In this document: piece by piece, positions 45,569 to 54,162 of the stretch
Numbering within the stretch: the first letter of the stretch is position 1
Layout: each line of letters starts with the position of its first letter
Source: Nocardia vulneris
Lineage (GTDB): Bacteria; Actinomycetota; Actinomycetes; Mycobacteriales; Mycobacteriaceae
Assembly (NCBI RefSeq): GCF_001613425.1
Contig: NZ_BDCI01000002.1
Span: 62,001 to 126,000 of the forward strand
Length of the DNA stretch: 64,000 bases
Reading direction: 5' to 3'
The notes under the pieces: generated by a model
Told to the model about the DNA's origin: nothing
The model's database searches: none
Seen by the model: the letters and a program-made list of their open reading frames with translations, nothing else
Program-made: the position numbers and the translations under genes

Positions 45569-47368
45569 ATGCCTCCAGCCAAGCCCGAACTCATCGGCAC
45601 CACCGGTGCCGTGGCCAGCACGCACTGGCTCGCCTCCGCCGCGGGGATGCGGATGCTGGCCGACGGCGGCAACGCCTTCGACGCCGCCGCCGCGGCCGGA
45701 TTCGTGCTCCAGGTCGTCGAACCGCATTTCAACGGCCTCGGCGGCGATCTGTCCCTGGTCGCGCATCAGGCCGGACGTGACGACGTCCAGGCGCTCTGCG
45801 CCCAGGGCCCGATGCCCCGCGCGATCAGCCTCGGCACCTTCGCCGACCTCGGACTGCGCAGCATCCCCGGCTCGGGACTGCTGCCCGCCTGCGTACCAGG
45901 CGCGTTCGGCGGCTGGATGCGGTTGCTCGCCGAGTTCGGCACCAAGCGTCTCGCCGAGGTGCTCGAACCCGCGATCGGCTACGCCGACAAGGGTTTTCCC
46001 CTGCTGCCGGAGACGGCGCGGGCCATCGACACGCTGGCACCGCTGTTCCGCGCGGAATGGCACGGCTCCGAACAGGTCTACTTGAAGGGCGGCGACGCCC
46101 CCGCCGCGGGCAGCCGCTTCCGGAATCCCGCGCTGGCCAACACCTATCAGCGTCTCATCAAGGCCGCCGAGTCTGCGTCCGGTGCGCGCGAGGCCCAGTT
46201 CCGGGCCGCGCACGACGCCTTCTACAAAGGCTTTGTCGCGGCGGAGATCTCGGAGTTCCTCGAGTCCGGCCCGATGCTCGACGCCACCGGCCGCCGGCAC
46301 CGCGGCCTGCTCACCGCCGACGATCTCGCCGACTGGACACCGTCGGTCGAGACCGCGCCGAGCCACAGCTACGGTCCCTACCAGGTCTTCAAACCGGGAC
46401 CGTGGTCACAGGGTCCGGTCTTCCTGCAGCAGCTCGCGCTGCTCGACGGCTTCGATCTCGCCCGAATGGGCCAGGGCAGTGCCGAATACGTGCACACCGT
46501 GATCGAGTGCACCAAGCTCGCGATGGCCGATCGCGAAGCCTGGTACGGCGACCCGGATTTCAGCGAGGTGCCCCTGGCAGGTCTGCTCGACGCGGAGTAC
46601 AACCGGCAACGCCGCGCCCTCGTCGGCGCGCAGGCCGACAACACGCTGCGCCCCGGCACGCCCGGCGGACGCACCTCGTTCCTCCCCGACCTGCCGGTGC
46701 CCGACGATCCGGACGCCGACTCCGAGTGGATGTCCCAGTTGCAGAACGGATTACCGACGATCCTGCAGGCGACGAAGGCGAAGACCGACACGGTCACCGT
46801 CACCGCGGTCGACCGGCACGGCAATATGGTCGCCGCGACCCCGAGCGGCGGGTGGCTGAAGAGTTCACCGGCCATCGGCGGCCTCGGTTTCCCGCTCGGC
46901 ACCCGGGGACAGTGCATGTTCCTCACCGAAGGTCACCCGAATTCGCTCGGGCCGGGCAAACGACCCCGGACCACGCTCAGCCCCTCGGTGGTACTGCGGG
47001 ACGGGCGTCCGTTCGTCGCCTTCGGCACCCCGGGCGGCGACCGCCAGGATCAGTGGACGATGCAGTTCTTCCTCAACGTGGCCGATTTCGGGCTCGACTT
47101 CCAGAGCGCGACCGAGACCACGGCCTTCCACACCGATCAGGTGCCCGCCTCGTTCACCCCGCACGCGCACCGGCCCGGTGTGCTGGTGGCGGAACAAACC
47201 TGCCCGCCCGAGGTCGTCGCCGAGTTGCGCGCCCGCGGCCACGAGGTGGACCTCGTCCCCGCGTACTCGCTCGGCCGGGTCTGCGCGTCCGGGTTCACCG
47301 ACGACCACGAGTTCGTCCGCGCGGCGGCCAGCCCCCGCGGCAGGCATGCCTACGCGGTGGCCGAATAG
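45569..47368 (+). CDS. Gamma-glutamyltransferase homologue (LmbA type)
   Basis: A 599-residue N-terminal-nucleophile family protein without a signal peptide. Motifs seen are STHWLASAAGMRMLADGGNAFDAAAAAGFVLQVVEPHFNGLGGD (cited as the N-terminal family block), GPWSQGPVFLQQLALL, and the autocleavage site TDTVTVTAVDRHGN, where Thr408 aligns with the catalytic Thr of E. coli Ggt. In 4-alkylproline pathways this homologue is reported to break a carbon-carbon bond of the ring-opened DOPA product rather than handle glutathione. GGGAG precedes the ATG. Confidence 0.87.
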   Translation: MPPAKPELIGTTGAVASTHWLASAAGMRMLADGGNAFDAAAAAGFVLQVVEPHFNGLGGDLSLVAHQAGRDDVQALCAQGPMPRAISLGTFADLGLRSIPGSGLLPACVPGAFGGWMRLLAEFGTKRLAEVLEPAIGYADKGFPLLPETARAIDTLAPLFRAEWHGSEQVYLKGGDAPAAGSRFRNPALANTYQRLIKAAESASGAREAQFRAAHDAFYKGFVAAEISEFLESGPMLDATGRRHRGLLTADDLADWTPSVETAPSHSYGPYQVFKPGPWSQGPVFLQQLALLDGFDLARMGQGSAEYVHTVIECTKLAMADREAWYGDPDFSEVPLAGLLDAEYNRQRRALVGAQADNTLRPGTPGGRTSFLPDLPVPDDPDADSEWMSQLQNGLPTILQATKAKTDTVTVTAVDRHGNMVAATPSGGWLKSSPAIGGLGFPLGTRGQCMFLTEGHPNSLGPGKRPRTTLSPSVVLRDGRPFVAFGTPGGDRQDQWTMQFFLNVADFGLDFQSATETTAFHTDQVPASFTPHAHRPGVLVAEQTCPPEVVAELRARGHEVDLVPAYSLGRVCASGFTDDHEFVRAAASPRGRHAYAVAE

Positions 47369-47404
47369 CGCTGGGCGACACCGATTCAGAAAGAGATGAC
47401 AGTC

Positions 47405-48469
47405 ATGACGAGCACGCAATACCGGCCGGAGATCGTCGAACTCGACGACGCACCGCAGCGCCGGGAATGGCAGGCGTTCACCCTGTCGGACCTGCCCGAG
47501 ATGATCAGCTCGATGCACGTGTGCCACGCGGTGCGCGCCCTCGCCGACACCCCCTTGCTGGCGCGGCTGCGCACCGGACCCCAGCGGACCCCGCAGGTGC
47601 TGCTCGCCGGCATCGATCCGGAGATCGGGCCCGGCTTCCTGCGCTACCTGGTGCAGCGCGGCATCCTCGAAACCCGCGGCGCGGAATACTTTTTCACCCG
47701 CCTCGGCGAATTCCTCACCACCGACGTCTCCCTCGCCCGCCTCGGCGTCTACGTGGACGCGTACGGCGCGGTCACCAGCCGGATCGGCGATCTGCTCACC
47801 GGCACCGCGGTGTACGGCAAGGACGTGGTGCGCGACGGCGGCAAGCTGGGCGCGCATTGCGACACGCTGTTCTCCGCCTTCCACACCCCGACCCTGCTGC
47901 ACGCCATGCGCGGGCGCGCGGTGACCCGCATCCTCGACATCGGTTGCGGCGGCGGCCAGTTGCTGGTGGACGCCTGCCTGCGCGACCCCACGCTCAGCGG
48001 TATCGGCCTCGATATCGATGCCGACGCTGTCGAGGTGGCCAACGAGCACGCCCGCCGCAGCGGCGTCGCCGATCGCGTGCGGTTCGTCGTCGGGGACGCG
48101 TTCGCCCCCGGCACCTGGCCGCAGGAGTGCTTCACCGCCGACGGGCTCTGCATGATGAGCGCGCTGCACGAGCACTTCCGCAACGGTGAACAAGCCGTCG
48201 TCGATCTACTCGACGACATCTCGGCCAAGTTCCCGCAGTTGAAGATTCTGCTCGTCGGCGAACCCGAGATCCGCTACGACGGGCGCGAGAACGACGACGA
48301 CTTCTTCCTGATCCACGTGCTGACCGGACAGGGACTGCCGCGCGACCGCTCGGCCTGGTTCGACGTGTTCGAGCAGTCCACCCTGACCTGCCGCCGGATG
48401 TACACGCGTCCGAGCGCCGGGCCGCGAATGTGCTTCTACGACTTGGTCGCCGGAGCGGAGCAGCCGTGA
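47405..48469 (+). CDS. SAM-dependent C-methyltransferase (LmbW type)
   Basis: About 354 residues with an N-terminal helical/winged domain and SAM motif ILDIGCGGGQLLVDA near 178. Its place beside the gamma-glutamyltransferase homologue fits the LmbW-type enzyme that adds one carbon to the two-carbon side chain of the pyrroline, giving a C3 branch. PBDs with C2 side chains, such as tomaymycin, do without it. I use ATG 47405, with AAAGAG spaced 9 nt, rather than the ATG directly abutting that site at 47396. Confidence 0.82.
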   Translation: MTSTQYRPEIVELDDAPQRREWQAFTLSDLPEMISSMHVCHAVRALADTPLLARLRTGPQRTPQVLLAGIDPEIGPGFLRYLVQRGILETRGAEYFFTRLGEFLTTDVSLARLGVYVDAYGAVTSRIGDLLTGTAVYGKDVVRDGGKLGAHCDTLFSAFHTPTLLHAMRGRAVTRILDIGCGGGQLLVDACLRDPTLSGIGLDIDADAVEVANEHARRSGVADRVRFVVGDAFAPGTWPQECFTADGLCMMSALHEHFRNGEQAVVDLLDDISAKFPQLKILLVGEPEIRYDGRENDDDFFLIHVLTGQGLPRDRSAWFDVFEQSTLTCRRMYTRPSAGPRMCFYDLVAGAEQP

Positions 48470-49668
48470 CCGAGACCACGAGCCGCGCCGCCGCCACCGA
48501 CCTCGATCCGTTCTCGACCGAAGCCCTGCTCGACCCCTACCCGCAGTTCCGTGCGTTGCGCGAGCTGGGGCCGGTCGTCTACCTGCGCGAGCACGATCTC
48601 TACGGGCTGTTCCGCTACGACCAGGTGCGTGCGGCACTCGTCGATTGGGAAGGTTTCAGTTCCGCCCAGGGCATCGCGATGAATCCCACCGCCAACGAGC
48701 TTTCCGACGGCTCCCTGCTCTCGATGGACCCGCCGCGGCACCGGGCGGTACGCAAGGTCCTCGATGATGCGTTGCGCCCCAAATACGTGCGCAAGGTCGC
48801 CGGTGACATCGAGCAACTCGCCGACGATCTGGTAGACGACCTGATGCGCCGCGACGAGTTCGACGGCGTCACCGATTTCGCGGCGAAGCTGCCGGTGGAC
48901 ATCGTCATGGACCTCATCGGTTTCCCGCGCGACGAATATCGCGACAAGATCCTGATCTGGGCGCTCGGCGCGTTCAACTACTTCGGGCCGCCCGGTGCAC
49001 GGCAGTCCTCGACCTTCCCCGACGTGCAGGCGCTGATGCAGTACCTCGTCACCGACGCCACGCCCGACAAACTGCTGCCGGACAGCTTCGGTCAAATCGT
49101 CTGGGCGGCAGCAGCACACGGCGAGATCACCGAGAACGAGGCGCTGATGACGATGAGTGCCTACGCCTGCGCCGGATTGGACACCACCATCGCCGGCGTG
49201 GCGAGCACGCTCTGGCTGCTGGCCCGGAACCCGGATCAGTGGGCGGCCGTCCGGCAGGATCCGACACTGATTCCCGGCGCGTTCCTGGAAGGCGTCCGGC
49301 TGGAGACCCCGATCCAGTCCTTCTCCCGGGTCACCACCGGTGACACCGATGTCGACGGCGTGACCATCCCCGCGGGCGCCCGCGTCGTGGTCTCCTTCGC
49401 CGCCGCGAACCGCGACGAACGGCACTATCCCGAGCCGGACCGCTTCGACGCGCGCCGAAACCCCGCCGACACCGTCGGATTCGGCTTCGGGGTGCACAAC
49501 TGCCCCGGCCGCACGCTCGCCTCGATGGAGGCGCACGCGCTGTTCGGCGCGCTGGCCAAGCGGGCGGGCACGCTCGAGCTGACCGGCGAGCCGACCCGCA
49601 CACCGAACAACATCACCCGCGGACTGGACCGGCTGCCCATCCGCATCTCCGGCAAGGCGACAGCGTGA
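48466..49668 (+). CDS. Cytochrome P450 (acrylamide tailoring)
   Basis: A 400-residue soluble P450. The I-helix has ACAGLDTT near 235, the ExxR is in LEGVRLETP near 275, and the heme loop is FGFGVHNCPGR with Cys346 as thiolate ligand. With the following dehydrogenases and amidotransferase it forms the anthramycin-like set that oxidises the end of the C3 side chain. GTGA overlap with the methyltransferase stop. Confidence 0.9.
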   Translation: MTETTSRAAATDLDPFSTEALLDPYPQFRALRELGPVVYLREHDLYGLFRYDQVRAALVDWEGFSSAQGIAMNPTANELSDGSLLSMDPPRHRAVRKVLDDALRPKYVRKVAGDIEQLADDLVDDLMRRDEFDGVTDFAAKLPVDIVMDLIGFPRDEYRDKILIWALGAFNYFGPPGARQSSTFPDVQALMQYLVTDATPDKLLPDSFGQIVWAAAAHGEITENEALMTMSAYACAGLDTTIAGVASTLWLLARNPDQWAAVRQDPTLIPGAFLEGVRLETPIQSFSRVTTGDTDVDGVTIPAGARVVVSFAAANRDERHYPEPDRFDARRNPADTVGFGFGVHNCPGRTLASMEAHALFGALAKRAGTLELTGEPTRTPNNITRGLDRLPIRISGKATA

Positions 49669-50720
49669 GGGCGGCGCAACTGGTCGAGTACGGCGCCCCG
49701 CTCGTCGTGCGCGAGCTGCCCGATCCCGCCCCCGAACCGGACGGCGTGGTGCTCGCGGTCCGCGCCACCGGCGTCTGCCGCAGCGATTGGCATGCGTGGC
49801 AGGGCGATTGGGGCTGGATGGGCGGACAGGTGGCGCTACCGCGCACGCTCGGGCACGAACTGGTCGGCGAGGTCGTGGCAGTCGGTGCCGACGTGCGCAC
49901 GGTGCGCCTCGGCGACCGCGTCACGGTGCCGTTCCATCTGGCCTGCGGCACCTGCGCGCAGTGCCGGTCCGGGCAGGCCAATATCTGCGACGCCATGCAG
50001 GTGCTCGGCTTCTGGTGCGACGGTGGCTATGCCGAGTTCGTCCCGATCCCCGATGCGGATTTCAACTGTGTGCGCGTACCCGAAACGCTGACCCCGGTGG
50101 CGGCAAGTGCGATCGGCTGCCGGTTCATGACGGCGTTCCACGCGGTCACCGGACAGGGACAGGTACGCCCCGGCGAATGGGTCGCGGTACACGGCGTCGG
50201 CGGTGTCGGACTGGCCGCCGTGCAGATCGCCACCGCCGCAGGCGCTTGCGTCGTGGCCGTGGACATCGATGCCGCCAAACTCGCGCTGGCCGAGGAGCAG
50301 GGCGCGCTCGCCACCGTCGACGCGGGCGCCGAGGCGGACGTGCCCGCGGCGGTCCAGGCCGCCACCGACGGCGGCGCGCACGTCTCGATCGACGCGCTCG
50401 GCACCCGCGCCACGGTCGTCAATTCCCTTCGCTCGCTGCGCAAACGCGGCAGGCACGTGCAGGTCGGGCTGACCAGCGCCGACGACGCCGGGCAGATCGC
50501 CATCCCGGTGGACGCGGTCACCCTCGGCGAGCTGACCCTCGTCGGCTCGCACGGCAACCCGCACACCAGCTACCCGCGGCTGCTCGCCCTGGTCGAGTCC
50601 GGCCGTCTCACACCGCAATCCCTGGTCCAGCGCACCGTCGCGCTCGAGCAGGCCGGGGATGTCCTTGCCGCGATGAGCGATTTCAGCACCAGCGGCATCA
50701 CCGTCATCGACCGCTTCTGA
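49665..50720 (+). CDS. Zinc-dependent alcohol dehydrogenase
   Basis: A 351-residue MDR protein. Catalytic zinc ligands are in GVCRSDWHAW and LGHELVGEV; the structural zinc loop has four cysteines in ACGTCAQCRSGQANIC; the cofactor motif is VHGVGGVGLAAVQ near 170. It probably oxidises the P450-generated alcohol to the aldehyde. GTGA overlap with the P450. Confidence 0.87.
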   Translation: MRAAQLVEYGAPLVVRELPDPAPEPDGVVLAVRATGVCRSDWHAWQGDWGWMGGQVALPRTLGHELVGEVVAVGADVRTVRLGDRVTVPFHLACGTCAQCRSGQANICDAMQVLGFWCDGGYAEFVPIPDADFNCVRVPETLTPVAASAIGCRFMTAFHAVTGQGQVRPGEWVAVHGVGGVGLAAVQIATAAGACVVAVDIDAAKLALAEEQGALATVDAGAEADVPAAVQAATDGGAHVSIDALGTRATVVNSLRSLRKRGRHVQVGLTSADDAGQIAIPVDAVTLGELTLVGSHGNPHTSYPRLLALVESGRLTPQSLVQRTVALEQAGDVLAAMSDFSTSGITVIDRF

Positions 50721-50739
50721 CGCGGACCGGGAGGACACC

Positions 50740-52227
50740 GTGGAAACCTCTTCCAGCACACCGGGTCCGGCGGCACAGCACTTCCTGTCCGGGCCGCACC
50801 TGCTCTATCTGGGCGGCGAGTTCGTCGCCGCCGCGGACGGCCGGACCTTCGGCACCGTCGACCCGTCCACCGGCGCGGCGATCACGCAGGTCGCGCACGC
50901 GGGCCCGGCCGATGTGTCCGCGGCGGTCGCGGCGGCTCGCGCCGCGCTCGAAGGGTCTTGGGGCGCATTGTCGGCCGCGGATCGCGGCACCCTCCTCACT
51001 CGCCTGGCCGACCTCATCGAGGGCAACGCCGACCAGCTCGCCGAGCTCGAGGCCCTGGACGGCGGCAAACCGATCAGCGTGACCCGTGCGCTCGATATCC
51101 CCGCCGCCGCAGCGCAATTCCGCTACTTCGCCGGGTGGCCGACCAAGCTCGAGGGCGAGACGATCCCGGTCGCGGTGCCGAACACGCTGTGCTACACCCG
51201 CAAAGAGCCGGTCGGCGTGTGCGCGCAGATCATCCCGTGGAACTTCTCGCTGCTGATGGCGGCCTGGAAGATCGGCGCGGCCCTGGCGGCAGGCTGCACC
51301 GTGGTGGTGAAACCGGCCGAACAGACACCGCTGACCGTGCTCCGCCTCGCCGAACTCGTTGCGGAGGCCGGGTTTCCGCCCGGCACGGTCAATGTGCTCA
51401 CCGGCGACGGCACGACCGGCGCGGCGCTGGTCGAACATCCCGGCGTCGACAAGATCGTATTCACCGGCTCCACCGCGGTGGGACGCGAGATCGGCGCGAA
51501 GGCCGGCGCGCAGCTCAAACCGGTCACGCTCGAACTGGGCGGGAAGAGCCCGAACATCATCCTGCCGGACGCCGACCTCGAAGCGGCGATCGCCGGCGCC
51601 TTCGACGGGATCTATTTCAATACCGGCCAGGCATGCAATGCCGCGTCCCGGCTCTTCGTCCACGAGAGCGTGTTCGACGAGGTCGTCGCGGGACTGCTGA
51701 CGCGGGCCGAGAAGGCACAGGTGGGTCCGGCGCTGGACCCGGCCACCGAACTCGGGCCAGTGGTCTCGGCCGAGCAGTACCACCGGGTGCGCGGGTATCT
51801 CCAAGCGGGCGTCGCCGCGGGGGCGACCCTGAAAGCCGGTACCGTGCCGCCGGTTTCGCCCCAGGGCGGCTATTTCGTCGCGCCCGCGCTCTTCGTCGAC
51901 GTCGACCCGCGGATGCGGATCTGCCGCGAGGAGATTTTCGGGCCGGTGCTCGTGGCCGCGCCGTTCGAACACGTCGATGAAGTGGTGCGGCAGGCCAACG
52001 ACACGGATTACGGTCTGGCCGCGGGCATCTGGACCCAGCACCTCGGCCGGGCACACACCCTCGCCGCCCGGCTGCGCGCCGGATCGGTCTATCTCAACAC
52101 CTGGGCGCCGGGCGATCCGGCCGCCCCGTTCGGCGGCGTCAAGGCCTCCGGAGTCGGCCGCGAGATGGGCCGTGCGGGCGTCGAGTCCTATCTCGAGCCG
52201 AAAACCGTGTGGGCGACGCTCGCCTGA
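50740..52227 (+). CDS. NAD(P)-dependent aldehyde dehydrogenase
   Basis: A 495-residue ALDH superfamily member with IIPWNFSLLMAAWKIG, the general base Glu in LELGGKSPN near 266, and nucleophile Cys299 in NTGQACNAASR. It should take the side-chain aldehyde to the carboxylic acid, the substrate of the next enzyme. GTG start after CGGGAGG. Confidence 0.88.
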   Translation: METSSSTPGPAAQHFLSGPHLLYLGGEFVAAADGRTFGTVDPSTGAAITQVAHAGPADVSAAVAAARAALEGSWGALSAADRGTLLTRLADLIEGNADQLAELEALDGGKPISVTRALDIPAAAAQFRYFAGWPTKLEGETIPVAVPNTLCYTRKEPVGVCAQIIPWNFSLLMAAWKIGAALAAGCTVVVKPAEQTPLTVLRLAELVAEAGFPPGTVNVLTGDGTTGAALVEHPGVDKIVFTGSTAVGREIGAKAGAQLKPVTLELGGKSPNIILPDADLEAAIAGAFDGIYFNTGQACNAASRLFVHESVFDEVVAGLLTRAEKAQVGPALDPATELGPVVSAEQYHRVRGYLQAGVAAGATLKAGTVPPVSPQGGYFVAPALFVDVDPRMRICREEIFGPVLVAAPFEHVDEVVRQANDTDYGLAAGIWTQHLGRAHTLAARLRAGSVYLNTWAPGDPAAPFGGVKASGVGREMGRAGVESYLEPKTVWATLA

Positions 52228-52255
52228 GCCGACGACAGCAGCGAAAGGACCAACG

Positions 52256-54118
52256 ATGTGCGGAATCACCGGCTGGGTCGCGCTCGACCGTGACCTCACC
52301 GCCGAAGGCCGGACAGTACAGGCCATGGTCGACACCATGGCCGCCCGTGGCCCCGACGACGAAGGCATGTGGCTGCACCCCCGCTGCGCCCTCGGGCACC
52401 GGCGGCTGTCGGTGATCGACCTCGAAGGCGGCAAACAGCCGATGGCCACCCCGGAAACCCTTTCCGACGGAACACCTTTGGCCGTACTGAGTTACAGCGG
52501 CGAGGTGTACAACTTCACCGAACTGCGCGACGAGCTCCTGGCACTCGGCCATCGCTTCCGCACCAGAAGCGATACCGAGGTCGTGCTGCGCGCCTACCTC
52601 GCCTGGGGAACGGGCTTCGTGCAGCGGCTCAACGGCATGTTCGCCTTCGCGATCTGGGACAGTCGTACCGAAGAACTGCTGCTGTACCGCGACCGGCTCG
52701 GCGTCAAACCGCTGTTCTACTACCCCACCGGCGACGGCCTGCTCTTCGGCTCCGAGCCGAAAGCCGTGCTCGCCCATCCGGAAAGCCGCGCCGAACTATC
52801 CCTCGACGGGCTCCGCGACGTGCTGTCGTTCGTCCGCGTCCCCGGCCGGACACCGCTACGCGGCATGTACGAGGTACGGCCCGGCCATGTGCTCCGGTTC
52901 CGCGACGGGCGGCGGACCGAGGAGAAATACTGGGAGCTGCAATCCTGGCCGCACACCGACGATGTGACCACCAGCGTCGGCAAGGTGCGAGAGCTGTTGG
53001 TGGACATCGTCTCCCGGCAGATGATCGCCGATGTTCCGCTGTGCACGCTCCTGTCCGGCGGGTTGGATTCCAGCGCGCTGACCGCCCTCGGCCAGCGCAC
53101 GCTCGACGCCGGGCGCGGCGGCCGGATCCGCAGCTTCTCGGTGGATTTCGTCGGCCAGGTGGAAAATTTCGAACCGGAACCACTGCGCGAAGCGCCGGAC
53201 GCGCCGTTCGCCGCGGAGCTGGTCCGCCACGTCGGCACCGATCATCGAATCATCCTGCTGGACAACGCGGATCTGGCGTCGCCGAGCGCACGAGCGGCGG
53301 TGTTGCGCGCCTGGGATCTCCCCTACGGCGACGGCGATCTCGGACCATCGCTCTATCTGCTGTTCCGCGCGGTACGGCAGGAATCGACGGTCGCTCTGTC
53401 CGGTGAATCGGCGGACGAGGTGTTCGGCGGCTACCTCTGGTTCCACGATCAGCGTGCGGTGCAGGCCGATACGTTCCCGTGGCACGCGCTCGGCGAGCGC
53501 TCCGTCACCGAACAATCCACGGCTTTCCTGGATCCCGATCTGACGGCGCAGCTGAACCTCACCGAATACATTGCGGACCACTATCACACGGCCCTGCGGG
53601 AAGTCCCGGAGCTGCCCGGGGAGACCGGGCTCGACCGCCGGATGCGGGCCGCGAGCTACCTGAACCTCACCCGGTTCCTCCCGGTCATGCTGGACCGCAA
53701 GGACCGGCTGAGCATGGCCAGCGGAATCGAGGTGCGGGTTCCGTTCTGCGACCACCGCCTGGTCGAGTACGTCTTCAACGCCCCGTGGTCGATGAAGACC
53801 TTCGACGGCCGGGAGAAGAGTCTGTTGCGCGCCGCGACGCGGGATCTGCTGCCGGACTCCATCGTGCAACGCCGCAAAGCGCCCTATCCGTCCACCCAGG
53901 ATTCGGGGTACGACAAGGCGATCAAGCAGGTCCTCGGCAAGATCGTCGCGGAGCCGAGTTCACCGTCGCTGCCGCTGCTCGATCTGGACGCGATCCACCG
54001 GCATCTGGATCAGCCCGTCGACAAGCCTGTTTCGATGCAGGAAAGAGGGTTACTCAACGAAACACCGATCCGCATCGACGAGTGGCTCACCGCTTACGAC
54101 GTGCGCGTCCTGGTATAG
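52256..54118 (+). CDS. Asparagine-synthase-type amidotransferase
   Basis: A 620-residue AsnB-family protein. Met is followed by Cys2, the glutaminase nucleophile (MCGITGW), the domain contains RGPDDEG and RLSVIDLEGGKQPM, and the synthetase domain has the ATP pyrophosphatase loop LLSGGLDSSAL near 267. In this cluster it most likely converts the side-chain carboxylate to the primary amide of an acrylamide. The gene ends inside the promoter/operator of the next gene (TAG at 54116-54118). Confidence 0.88.
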   Translation: MCGITGWVALDRDLTAEGRTVQAMVDTMAARGPDDEGMWLHPRCALGHRRLSVIDLEGGKQPMATPETLSDGTPLAVLSYSGEVYNFTELRDELLALGHRFRTRSDTEVVLRAYLAWGTGFVQRLNGMFAFAIWDSRTEELLLYRDRLGVKPLFYYPTGDGLLFGSEPKAVLAHPESRAELSLDGLRDVLSFVRVPGRTPLRGMYEVRPGHVLRFRDGRRTEEKYWELQSWPHTDDVTTSVGKVRELLVDIVSRQMIADVPLCTLLSGGLDSSALTALGQRTLDAGRGGRIRSFSVDFVGQVENFEPEPLREAPDAPFAAELVRHVGTDHRIILLDNADLASPSARAAVLRAWDLPYGDGDLGPSLYLLFRAVRQESTVALSGESADEVFGGYLWFHDQRAVQADTFPWHALGERSVTEQSTAFLDPDLTAQLNLTEYIADHYHTALREVPELPGETGLDRRMRAASYLNLTRFLPVMLDRKDRLSMASGIEVRVPFCDHRLVEYVFNAPWSMKTFDGREKSLLRAATRDLLPDSIVQRRKAPYPSTQDSGYDKAIKQVLGKIVAEPSSPSLPLLDLDAIHRHLDQPVDKPVSMQERGLLNETPIRIDEWLTAYDVRVLV

Positions 54119-54134
54119 TTTCCATTTGGAAACT
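54114..54134 (+). promoter_or_regulatory. uvrA-like gene promoter with perfect MarR operator
   Basis: TATAGT at 54114-54119 is a near-consensus -10 that overlaps the perfect inverted repeat AGTTTCC-ATTT-GGAAACT at 54117-54134. A repressor bound here would block transcription. The -35 is poor. The start codon is 29 nt past the repeat, with GGGGAG in between. The repeat matches the site upstream of the MarR gene. Confidence 0.7.
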
Positions 54135-54162
54135 AGTTTGGTCACGCTGAGGGGAGTCGGAG

